Below are positions 34,669-42,603 of a stretch of 64,000 bases of DNA, piece by piece. The stretch covers positions 1 to 64,000 of the forward strand of contig CALHKP010000011.1 of NCBI GenBank assembly GCA_938034165.1, written 5' to 3'. The position numbers were made by a program, and so were the translations under genes. Under the pieces are notes generated by a model. That model did no database searches, was not told the DNA's origin, and saw nothing but the letters and a program-made list of their open reading frames with translations. Numbering within the stretch: the first letter of the stretch is position 1; every line of letters starts with the position of its first letter. Origin of the DNA: an uncultured Clostridia bacterium. GTDB taxonomy: Bacteria > Bacillota > Clostridia > Peptostreptococcales > Anaerovoracaceae.

Positions 34669-37062
34669 TTGGACAGACGCAGTATTGAACTTGCAACAGG
34701 TGCACTTCTGCATGATATTGGAAAAATTCTTTTTCGATATAATGATGGAAGAGATCATAGTACAAGTGGATATGAGTTTCTCAAAGAAAATGGAATTAAA
34801 AATGAAAACTTATTGAATCAAATTAAATATCATCATCTGAAGAAACTGAATTCAGCGTCTCTTGAACCTGATGCATTAGCCTATATTACATATTGGGCTG
34901 ATAATGTCGCAGCTGGTGCTGATAGGAGAAAAAAAGATGAAACAAGTGAATTTGGATTTGACAAGTATATACCTCTTGATAGCATATTTAATGTATTAAA
35001 TCGTAATCCAGGCGAAAAAAGAGAAAACGCATCCTATATGATGAAAAAGGTTTACGACAGCGGTGAACCTAACATGCCATGTTTATCAGAATTTGAATAT
35101 TCATCCGAATCTTACGGTGAAATAATTGCAAATATAAAAGATGGTCTAAATGCTGTTAAATCTATTGAATGGGAGTCATTGGAGCAGGAATCTGCCAATA
35201 TAAAATCTGCAGAAGCCTATCTGAATTCACTTTTAGCAGTGTTAGAGTCAACTCTTTCATTTGTTCCATCATCAACACAAAAATCAGAGATTGGTGATAT
35301 ATCACTCTTTGACCATTCCAAAGTTACAGCAGCGGTTGCCGGAGCTCTATTGGAGTATCTTGATGAGAGGAAAATATACAATTACAAAGATAAGCTAGTA
35401 AATAATAAATCTTCTTATGATGATAAGGCTTTTTTGTTAGTTAGCATGGATATATCTGGAATTCAAGATTTTATATATACTATTTCAACTAGCGGTGTGC
35501 TAAAAACTCTTAGAGCAAAGTCATTCTACTTAGAAATTATGCTTGAACATATAGTGGACGAGCTTCTGACAAAAGTAGGATTATCGAGGGCAAATTTGAT
35601 ATACTCCGGAGGTGGACATGCATATATTTTGCTTTCAAATACAGAAAAAACAAAGGCTATTCTGACGGAATTTAATAAAAATCTAAAAGCTTGGTTTTTA
35701 AAACATTTCAGAACAGAGCTATATATTGCCATAGGAAGTGTTGATTGCAGTGCAAATGATCTTATGAATAAGCCAGATGGATCTGATGCATATGAGAATC
35801 TGTTCAAAGAAGTAAGTAAGAGCGTGTCTGAAGATAAGCTTAGAAGATATTCTGCAAATGAAATAATAGAGCTTAATAATACAAAACACAGTCAATATGA
35901 AAGGGAATGCAAAGTTTGCCGTTCTTTAGATAATCTAAATGATAATAATCTATGCTCTATGTGTGAAGGTTTTGAAAAACTCTCAAGTAAAATTTTAAAA
36001 TCCGATTTTATTTCCATAACAGAAACAAAGTCAGAATACGCACTCAGACTTCCTTTTGATCGATTTATGCTTATGGAGTCGGAAGATGATGTAAGAAAAA
36101 GAATGAAAGAAGATTCCGGATATGTTAGGTGTTATAGCAAAAATAAAATGTTTACAGGATATAATGTGGCAACAAAGCTATGGACGGGTGACTATTATAA
36201 CGGGGAAACCTTTGAGGATATGGCAGATGGTTCAAGAGGAATAAGACGTATAGGGGTTCTCAGAGCAGATGTTGATAATCTAGGCCAGGCTTTTGTAAAA
36301 GGATTTTCAGGAATTGGGGAAAACGATAATTATACTAGCTTATCTAGAAGTAGCACCTTCTCACGGAAAATGTCAATGTTTTTTAAGCTACATCTAAATT
36401 ATATCCTAAGTAATGGTAAATATACTATCGAAGGTAAAGAATGTAATAATCTTGCACGAAAAGTGATGATTATATATTCTGGAGGGGATGATATATTTCT
36501 TGTGGGAGCTTGGAATGAGGTTATAGAAGCTGCTATTGATATTAATGATGCTCTTAGAGAATTTACACAAGAGACTCTTAGTATATCTGCTGGAATTGGA
36601 TTGTTCCCAGAAAAATATCCTGTTGATGCATTTGCAAGGCAGACTGGCGATTTGGAAGATTGCTCAAAATCAGTCGATGGGAAAAATGCAGTTACTTTAT
36701 TTGAGAATAACCAAACATATAAATGGGATGTTTTGAAAGAAAAGGTTATAGGAGAAAAATTTGCATTAATTAAATCTTATCTTGATTTAGAACAAGATAA
36801 GGGTATGGCTGTTTTGTATAAGCTCTTAGAATATATAAGAGGGCGTAAGGAAAAAATAAACATCGCAAGACTTGCTTACTTGCTGGGAAGAATGGAACCG
36901 GATAAGGAAGTTTCTCTAGAAAGAAAAGAAGTATATGCAAACCTTGCGAAGAATATATATAAATGGACGAGAAATGATGAAGATGCAAGGCAGCTTATAA
37001 CTGCGATTTATTTGTATGTATATCTGAATAGAGATGGAGGTTATGATGGAAAAACTAACTAA
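34669..37062 (+). CDS. cas10: Type III-A effector large subunit Cas10/Csm1
   Basis: This 797-residue Cas10 has an N-terminal HD nuclease with GALLHDIGKILFRY (H15, D16), which cuts single-stranded DNA near transcription. A zinc-finger-like pair, C414/C417 and C429/C432, precedes the second Palm domain. The cyclase motif GGDD is intact at residues 605-608 (IIYSGGDDIFLVG), so it should make cyclic oligoadenylates when target RNA is bound. A Palm 1 motif is seen at SMDISGIQDFIY. The start is TTG 34669 with GAGAGGA 8 nt upstream. It sits 64 nt after cas6 and overlaps csm2 at its 3' end. Confidence 0.96.
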   Translation: MDRRSIELATGALLHDIGKILFRYNDGRDHSTSGYEFLKENGIKNENLLNQIKYHHLKKLNSASLEPDALAYITYWADNVAAGADRRKKDETSEFGFDKYIPLDSIFNVLNRNPGEKRENASYMMKKVYDSGEPNMPCLSEFEYSSESYGEIIANIKDGLNAVKSIEWESLEQESANIKSAEAYLNSLLAVLESTLSFVPSSTQKSEIGDISLFDHSKVTAAVAGALLEYLDERKIYNYKDKLVNNKSSYDDKAFLLVSMDISGIQDFIYTISTSGVLKTLRAKSFYLEIMLEHIVDELLTKVGLSRANLIYSGGGHAYILLSNTEKTKAILTEFNKNLKAWFLKHFRTELYIAIGSVDCSANDLMNKPDGSDAYENLFKEVSKSVSEDKLRRYSANEIIELNNTKHSQYERECKVCRSLDNLNDNNLCSMCEGFEKLSSKILKSDFISITETKSEYALRLPFDRFMLMESEDDVRKRMKEDSGYVRCYSKNKMFTGYNVATKLWTGDYYNGETFEDMADGSRGIRRIGVLRADVDNLGQAFVKGFSGIGENDNYTSLSRSSTFSRKMSMFFKLHLNYILSNGKYTIEGKECNNLARKVMIIYSGGDDIFLVGAWNEVIEAAIDINDALREFTQETLSISAGIGLFPEKYPVDAFARQTGDLEDCSKSVDGKNAVTLFENNQTYKWDVLKEKVIGEKFALIKSYLDLEQDKGMAVLYKLLEYIRGRKEKINIARLAYLLGRMEPDKEVSLERKEVYANLAKNIYKWTRNDEDARQLITAIYLYVYLNRDGGYDGKTN

Positions 37063-37438
37063 TACTAATTTTGCAGACAAAGCGGAAAAAGTCATCAAGA
37101 GCTTGGTCGAAACAGATAGAAGAGGCAACCCTAAGATAAAAATGACAACATCCAAGATACGAAATTTACTTTCAATGACTAATGTCTTGTATAATCAGGC
37201 TCGACAGTTAAAAACAGAACTTCTGCCAGAAGAGATAAAAAAAGATGTTCAATATCTTAAGATGCGTTTTGCTTATGAATCCGGACGTGAGCCATCAGTA
37301 AAGAGTTTTGTTGAAAAAGCAGAAATAATAGGACATCTTAATAATGTTGGAGACAGTAGAGAAAACCTATTACTCTTCTGCAATTACATGGAATCACTTG
37401 TTGCATATCATAGATATTATGGCGGTAAAGATCGCTAG
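37046..37438 (+). CDS. csm2: Csm2, small subunit of the type III-A complex
   Basis: This all-helical protein of about 130 residues has the Csm2 pattern: KIKMTTSKIRNLLSMTNVLYNQAR, then LKMRFAYESGREPSVKSF and ENLLLFCNYMESLVAYHRYYGG. Csm2 lines the inner filament of the effector beside Csm3. ATG 37046 is taken because GGAGG is 5 nt upstream; ATG 37034 overlaps that site and ATG 37043 is too close to it. It overlaps the end of cas10 by 17 nt, so the two are translationally coupled. Confidence 0.93.
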   Translation: MEKLTNTNFADKAEKVIKSLVETDRRGNPKIKMTTSKIRNLLSMTNVLYNQARQLKTELLPEEIKKDVQYLKMRFAYESGREPSVKSFVEKAEIIGHLNNVGDSRENLLLFCNYMESLVAYHRYYGGKDR

Positions 37439-37450
37439 GAGGAAATTAAA

Positions 37451-38119
37451 ATGTTAGCAAAAATAGAAATTACAGGAACAATTACTTTGAAAACAGGTAT
37501 GCATATAGGCTCTTCTGATGCATTTGCAGCGATTGGTGCAATAGATTCGCCTGTTGCAAGAGATCCGGTCAGTGCTATTCCATATATTCCAGGTAGCACA
37601 TTAAAAGGTAAAATGAGAAGCCTTCTAGCAAAAGCGTATAATAACTCGGTAGTAAAAACGAGAGATGATGATGATGAAAGAATAAAAAGATTGTTTGGAT
37701 GCAGCAAAAATAGTGAGGGCAATCCACAAAACAGCAGAGTTATTTTTTCTGATTCAATTCTTTCAAACGATGAAGAACTCAAGAAATATGGTCTTATTGG
37801 TGTGACAGAGGCAAAAGAAGAAAATACTATCAACCCGTTTACAGCAGTTGCAAATCCTCGTCAGATTGAAAGAGTTGTAAAAGGAGCTAAATTTCCAATT
37901 TCTATTATATATAATGTAGTTGACATAAACAGTATTGAAGAGGATTTTCGTACACTAGGTGATGGATTTAAACTTTTAGGTTATGATTATATTGGAGGAC
38001 ATGGTTCTAGAGGTTATGGCCGAATTGAAATTACAGGTTTAGATATCTGTCCTGTAATAGGAGATATTGATGACGATCTGCTAGAAAAATGTAAGGTGCA
38101 GATAGGGGTTGAAAAATAA
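37451..38119 (+). CDS. csm3: Csm3, backbone RAMP subunit and target-RNA ribonuclease
   Basis: This 222-residue RAMP protein is repeated along the crRNA backbone and cuts target RNA every six nucleotides. The catalytic Asp is present in GAIDSPVARDP (D32), followed by IPYIPGSTLKGKMRSLL, the family glycine-rich and thumb segment. The C-terminal loop GGHGSRGYGRIEI is typical. TAGGAGGAAATT gives a strong ribosome binding site. With D32 intact, target RNA slicing should be functional. Confidence 0.96.
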   Translation: MLAKIEITGTITLKTGMHIGSSDAFAAIGAIDSPVARDPVSAIPYIPGSTLKGKMRSLLAKAYNNSVVKTRDDDDERIKRLFGCSKNSEGNPQNSRVIFSDSILSNDEELKKYGLIGVTEAKEENTINPFTAVANPRQIERVVKGAKFPISIIYNVVDINSIEEDFRTLGDGFKLLGYDYIGGHGSRGYGRIEITGLDICPVIGDIDDDLLEKCKVQIGVEK

Positions 38120-39054
38120 TGAAATATAAGTTGTTCAAACTAAACTTTTCTACGGCACTTCATGTTGGAAAAAATAAACTTAGTGATGCAGAAGTTACAA
38201 TTACAGCAGACACATTATTTTCTGCCTTGTGCATGGAAGCTATGTATGATGATGAAAACGGCGGTATAGAAACTCTTATTAGTTGGGCGCGTTCAGGCAA
38301 ATTACGCCTTACTGATGCCTTGCCTTATTATAAAGATACATATTATATTCCAAAGCCAATGATTCAGATTAAACGGGAAATAGAATCCGATTCTGTAACA
38401 AAGAAAAATCACAAAAAAATGAAATATATACCTATAAGTAGAATCAATGAATATTGTGATGGGAGTATAGATGCGGCGGCAGAAGTAGATAATCTAAAAA
38501 AAATGGGTAAAGTTGAAATTAGAACTTTAAATACTATTGATGTAAATGGTATAGCAACACCTTATTCTCTTGGGACATTTACATTTGAAGAAGATTGGGG
38601 TTTATACTTTTTACTAAGCTATGAGGATGAAGAAATACTGTATACTGTAACAGATTACTTGACTGCTATTGAGCTTTCCGGCATAGGAGGAAAAAGAAGT
38701 TCTGGTTTAGGCAAGTTTACTCTTGAGCAAGGGGAGTTTCCTAACGAATACGAGGGCTTGCTTAGAGTGAAAGGTAGTAACAGCATATTTGTTGCATTAA
38801 CGACTTGTCTACCAAAAGAAGATGAGCTCAAAGTTGCTGTAAAAGATTCACATTATGCAATTATCAGGCGAGGTGGTTTTGCATATGATGATACATATTA
38901 TGATTTGCCAAAGAGAAAAAAAGATTTATATATGTTTAAGCCTGGCTCATCATTTACTAATTGTTTTGATGGTGATGTATACGATGTATCAACAGAGGGC
39001 AAGCATCCTGTATATAAATATGGTATGCCCATATTTCTGGAGGTGTCGTTTTGA
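38119..39054 (+). CDS. csm4: Csm4, 5'-handle-binding RAMP subunit
   Basis: This 311-residue subunit holds the crRNA 5' handle and contacts Cas10. Seen segments are FSTALHVGKNKLSDAEVTITADTLFSALCMEA, the GIGGKRSSGLGKFTLEQGEFP glycine-rich loop, and a C-terminal YKYGMPIFLEV. The start codon overlaps the csm3 stop (TAATG), so coupling is strong. Length and order agree with type III-A. Confidence 0.94.
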   Translation: MKYKLFKLNFSTALHVGKNKLSDAEVTITADTLFSALCMEAMYDDENGGIETLISWARSGKLRLTDALPYYKDTYYIPKPMIQIKREIESDSVTKKNHKKMKYIPISRINEYCDGSIDAAAEVDNLKKMGKVEIRTLNTIDVNGIATPYSLGTFTFEEDWGLYFLLSYEDEEILYTVTDYLTAIELSGIGGKRSSGLGKFTLEQGEFPNEYEGLLRVKGSNSIFVALTTCLPKEDELKVAVKDSHYAIIRRGGFAYDDTYYDLPKRKKDLYMFKPGSSFTNCFDGDVYDVSTEGKHPVYKYGMPIFLEVSF

Positions 39055-40145
39055 ATAATTTCTTAGATAGGTATAAAATTAATATAGAAACGATTGGCCC
39101 GGTTTATATTGGTTCTGGAAAATCAATAAGAAGAAACGAATGGATTTTAAATAACAAAAAAGAAGCCATAATACTGGATCATCGCAAATTTTTTGATATG
39201 CTCGTAAAAAAGAATCTTATAGACACATATGAACGAGATATATTTAATGGAAAAGTTTCTTCTCTTTCTTATTGGTTGAAGGAACATAATGTAAGCTTAG
39301 AAGACTCGGAAAAGTGTGCGGCATACAAAGTAAGCGCAAGGAATTTTAATACAAAAAATAAGCAAATACGAGATATACAGCTTACAATAAAAGATCCTTA
39401 CGGAAATCCGTATATACCCGGGAGTACTATGAAAGGCGCCATTAGAAACGCACTTCTTGCAGCCCATGTGCGAAAAAATGGATGTGATGAGTCACATATA
39501 AAAAGCGAAATCAGAACATACAATAGGAATAGTAAAAACTTTCTAAGAAGAGAAAGTGAAAAGGTTTCTCAGGATGCATTCAACCTAAAGGAAGTCGAAT
39601 ATATGAGTAAAGATAATGCAGTTTTGGATGTGATGAGTGGAATTAGGATAAGCGATAGTAATTCTGTATCTAAAGATAATATAATCTTGTGTATGAAAAT
39701 AGACATGCATGAAGATTTTAGAGATACTGAGATTCCTACGATAAGAGAATGTATTGCACCGGGTACAAAATTTACTTTTGAACTTACCATTGATAAAACC
39801 GAAACAAAGATAACTGTTGAAGATATCAAGGCTGCAATCAATGATTTCCTAAAAGACTATAACAGAATGTTTTTAGAGCGATTTAAAGATGAGGAAATGT
39901 ATGCCTGTGATGTGATTTATCTGGGTGGTGGCGTAGGCTTTTGCAGCAAGACTGTGATGAATCAAGTTTTTACAAATGATGAAAATAGAAAAAGACTTGT
40001 TACAGAAACAATAGCTAAAACATTGCCACCAAAAATGAAATCAAATGTTGCAGGTAAAAATCTTCCGGCTGTTGCAAAACTTACGGAAGTTGATGGACGA
40101 CTGGTACAAATGGGTCCATGCAGCATAGAATTTGTAAAGGCTTAG
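39051..40145 (+). CDS. csm5: Csm5, 3'-end RAMP subunit
   Basis: This 364-residue subunit caps the 3' end of the crRNA and aids its trimming. It has the N-terminal YKINIETIGPVYIGSGKSIRRNEWI and the conserved YIPGSTMKGAIRNALL segment (about residues 122-137), with an end rich in basic residues. The start is TTG 39051 after GGAGGTGTCG, overlapping csm4 by 4 nt. It closes the effector operon; a small hairpin and the CRISPR leader follow. Confidence 0.94.
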   Translation: MNNFLDRYKINIETIGPVYIGSGKSIRRNEWILNNKKEAIILDHRKFFDMLVKKNLIDTYERDIFNGKVSSLSYWLKEHNVSLEDSEKCAAYKVSARNFNTKNKQIRDIQLTIKDPYGNPYIPGSTMKGAIRNALLAAHVRKNGCDESHIKSEIRTYNRNSKNFLRRESEKVSQDAFNLKEVEYMSKDNAVLDVMSGIRISDSNSVSKDNIILCMKIDMHEDFRDTEIPTIRECIAPGTKFTFELTIDKTETKITVEDIKAAINDFLKDYNRMFLERFKDEEMYACDVIYLGGGVGFCSKTVMNQVFTNDENRKRLVTETIAKTLPPKMKSNVAGKNLPAVAKLTEVDGRLVQMGPCSIEFVKA

Positions 40146-40165
40146 CTGTTTTCAACAGTTTAAGC
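40140..40165 (+). terminator. Hairpin at the csm5 stop codon
   Basis: GCTTA (40140-40144) pairs with TAAGC (40161-40165), and CTGTT (40146-40150) with AACAG (40154-40158), around TTC. It contains the csm5 stop. There is no U-run, so it may attenuate rather than end transcription. Confidence 0.4.
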
Positions 40166-40290
40166 CGATGTTGAAATATGAACATTTGCAGAAGCTCTAG
40201 AGCTAATAATAGGAGTTGAATTATATTATTTAATTTTTAGCCGTAAAATGCTTCTGCAGATGTTAGTATACCTTATATACCAACGACAGG
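40166..40290 (+). promoter_or_regulatory. CRISPR leader with nested inverted repeats
   Basis: This 125-nt AT-rich region lies at the 5' side of the array. A 15-nt inverted repeat, AACATTTGCAGAAGC (40181-40195) against GCTTCTGCAGATGTT (40250-40264), matches at 14 of 15 positions. A perfect 12-bp palindrome, AGCTCTAGAGCT (40193-40204), overlaps the left arm. That it is the leader side is shown by the degenerate last repeat at the other end and by the handle orientation. No clear promoter hexamers were found. Confidence 0.7.
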
Positions 40291-41175
40291 AATATAAAAC
40301 AAAATCCCCATCAGGGGACGGAAACGGTATGTGAGTTTGTCAAGCTCTTTTTAACAACCAATATAAAACAAAATCCCCATCAGGGGACGGAAACATCATC
40401 ATAGCGGCGTATCGCTTCACGCTTGGCAAATATAAAACAAAATCCCCATCAGGGGACGGAAACGATATTCAACAGCATTTTCGATATTGTCAAATTTAAT
40501 ATAAAACAAAATCCCCATCAGGGGACGGAAACGACCTTTTGTAGGTCTTATCATCATAGCGGCGTATCAATATAAAACAAAATCCCCATCAGGTGACGGA
40601 AACGTGTATTCGTTTAGTTCAATACTCTTCATTTTCTTAATATAAAACAAAATCCCCATCAGGGGACGGAAACGTTTCACCCTTTGAAGTTTCGTGAATT
40701 GTCATATAATATAAAACAAAATCCCCATCAGGGGACGGAAACGAATTCATCGCCAACAATAGTATTCCATGCACATGTGAAAATATAAAACAAAATCCCC
40801 ATCAGGGGACGGAAACTCTCTGTTAAGTTCAATAATAAATTTCATTAAATCTAATATAAAACAAAATCCCCATCAGGGGACGGAAACTCTCTGTTAAGTT
40901 CAATAATAAATTTCATTAAATCTAATATAAAACAAAATCCCCATCAGGGGACGGAAACCGGCCGTTAATTCATCTTCTATATCTCGGTTATACAATATAA
41001 AACAAAATCCCCATCAGGGGACGGAAACTCGATGTCGTTTATTGTAATTGTTCTCATTTTTTTCGAATATAAAACAAAATCCCCATCAGGGGACGGAAAC
41101 CACTCGTCAGTGTCTGGGTTGTAGTACTCGTTCCAGTACTAATATAAAACAAAATCCCCATCAGGGGACGGTAAT
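40291..41175 (+). CRISPR. CRISPR array: 13 repeats of 35 nt, 12 spacers
   Basis: The repeat starts AATATAAAAC, has a TCCCC-ATCA-GGGGA hairpin and ends ACGGAAAC, which fits an 8-nt type III crRNA handle. Transcription is therefore along the + strand with the leader on the left. Repeat starts are 40291, 40360, 40429, 40498, 40569, 40639, 40708, 40782, 40853, 40924, 40994, 41066 and 41141. Spacers are 34-40 nt. Repeat 5 has one change in the hairpin arm (GGTGA). Repeat 13 is degenerate at its end (GGTAAT in place of GGAAAC) and marks the leader-distal side. Spacers 8 and 9 are identical. Spacers 2 and 4 share 19 nt. Confidence 0.98.
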
Positions 41176-41252
41176 GTGAAACTAGAAATTTCCTTATCTG
41201 TAAAAACTATAATGATTATGATTATTATGCTGTGATTTGGAGGTGATGAGCA

Positions 41253-42257
41253 ATGTCACATATGTATATCTTAGATAATGGTTCGTCTATTGGAATGGAC
41301 GGAGGACGGTATGTTGTTAAACAAAAGGACGATGTTATAAGGAGTATTCCAAAAGAAGGTGTAGAAAGCATTATAGTCTTTGGTAATTCAACAATTACAA
41401 CCCCATGTGTTCATGATCTCTTGGAACGCGGTATTTCTGTTTGTTATTTTTCTTCTAAGGGTAAATATTTTGGTCGCCTTGTAAGTACAGAATTTAGTAA
41501 AGTTGAGCTTGTAAAGAAACAGTTTCAGATATTTGATAATAGGAATTTCTCGGTTAACCTTGCGAAAAATATAATTCAGGCAAAGATACATAATCAGTAT
41601 GTTGTTGTGAAGAGATACATAAAGGATGAGACAGAAGATATAAAGAGAAAATTAGTAATTATTAGACGTATGGAGCAAAAGGTACATAAATCAGATTCTA
41701 TCGATGAGATTATGGGTTGCGAGGGTATGGCTGCTCGCAATTATTTTTCTCTCTTGGGCATGAGTGTAAAACCGGAGTTTAGATTCTATGGAAGAAATAG
41801 GAGACCTCCAAAGGATGCATTTAATTCACTTCTAAGCTTGGGATATACATTACTTATGTATGATATAATGGCCAAAATTGAAAGCGTAGGATTAAATCCA
41901 TACTATGGCTTCATGCATACAAATCGCGACAATGGACCATCACTTGTATCTGATTTGATGGAGGAATGGCGTGCAGTGATTGTCGATTCAATTGTTATGA
42001 GTATGATACAAGGAAATGAGCTTGATACAGATGATTTTGTAACTGATGATAAGCATGAAGGTGTATATATACAAAATGCCGCTATAAAGAAGTTTATAAC
42101 TAAATTTGAAAAAAAGCTTAATACTTCGAGTAAGTATCTGGCCTATGATGATAATTCTTATAGTTTTAGACAAGCTATAGAAATTCAATGCAGTAAAATT
42201 GCAGAATGCATAAATAACAATGATTTTGAGAGGTATACTCCTGTTATAATAAGGTGA
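41253..42257 (+). CDS. cas1: CRISPR integrase Cas1
   Basis: This 334-residue Cas1 inserts new spacers at the leader end together with Cas2. Seen elements are YILDNGSSIGMDGGRYVVK, the domain linker VFGNSTITTPCVHDLLERGISVCYFS, DEIMGCEGMAARNYFSLL (with the first metal-binding Glu), the SLGYTLLMYDI helix, GFMHTNRDNGPSLVSDLMEEWR (His and Asp ligands), and a C-terminal helical tail. It is not fused to a reverse transcriptase. GGAGGTGA precedes the ATG, 77 nt after the last repeat. A TATAAT at 41208-41213 could give it its own promoter. Confidence 0.95.
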   Translation: MSHMYILDNGSSIGMDGGRYVVKQKDDVIRSIPKEGVESIIVFGNSTITTPCVHDLLERGISVCYFSSKGKYFGRLVSTEFSKVELVKKQFQIFDNRNFSVNLAKNIIQAKIHNQYVVVKRYIKDETEDIKRKLVIIRRMEQKVHKSDSIDEIMGCEGMAARNYFSLLGMSVKPEFRFYGRNRRPPKDAFNSLLSLGYTLLMYDIMAKIESVGLNPYYGFMHTNRDNGPSLVSDLMEEWRAVIVDSIVMSMIQGNELDTDDFVTDDKHEGVYIQNAAIKKFITKFEKKLNTSSKYLAYDDNSYSFRQAIEIQCSKIAECINNNDFERYTPVIIR

Positions 42258-42262
42258 TAACT

Positions 42263-42589
42263 ATGTTAGATATCGATATAAAGAGCTATGATTTTAGTAA
42301 TATAATTGAAGACCCTCAGAAACGGCTTATTCTCATAATTTATGATATTGTTGACAATAAGAGAAGACTTAAGATGGTAAAACATCTGGAGGCATATGGA
42401 ACTAGAGTTCAAAAATCTGCTTTTGAAGCTCTGCTACTTGGACATAAGTATCGAGAGATGATAGAGGGCATAAAAAAAATTATAGAACAAGAGGATAATG
42501 TGAGGATTTATAGGCTAAATAGTAGTAATGAAGTGATTTTGCTCGGTAATAGTGATACAATGTATGAGGAGAATATCATTATAATATAA
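42263..42589 (+). CDS. cas2: CRISPR-associated Cas2
   Basis: This protein of about 108 residues has a ferredoxin-like fold and forms the Cas1-Cas2 integration complex. RLILIIYDIVDNKRRLKMVKHLEAYGTRVQKSAFEALL is the family core, with the beta-1 Asp (YDIVDNKRR) intact. ATG 42263 is preferred because AAGGTGAT is just upstream; the GTG at 42254 lies within that site. It begins 5 nt after cas1. Confidence 0.93.
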   Translation: MLDIDIKSYDFSNIIEDPQKRLILIIYDIVDNKRRLKMVKHLEAYGTRVQKSAFEALLLGHKYREMIEGIKKIIEQEDNVRIYRLNSSNEVILLGNSDTMYEENIIII

Positions 42590-42603
42590 GGGAGCGTGCA
42601 AGA

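Noticed and set aside
40326..41140. Open frames in spacers as proof of antisense targeting.
   Set aside because: Nearly every spacer has an open frame on both strands. Only base skew and peptide character point one way, so this was kept as a moderate finding.
41176..41252. A fourteenth repeat or second small array after the last repeat.
   Set aside because: GTGAAAC just after repeat 13 recalls the repeat end, but nothing further matches.
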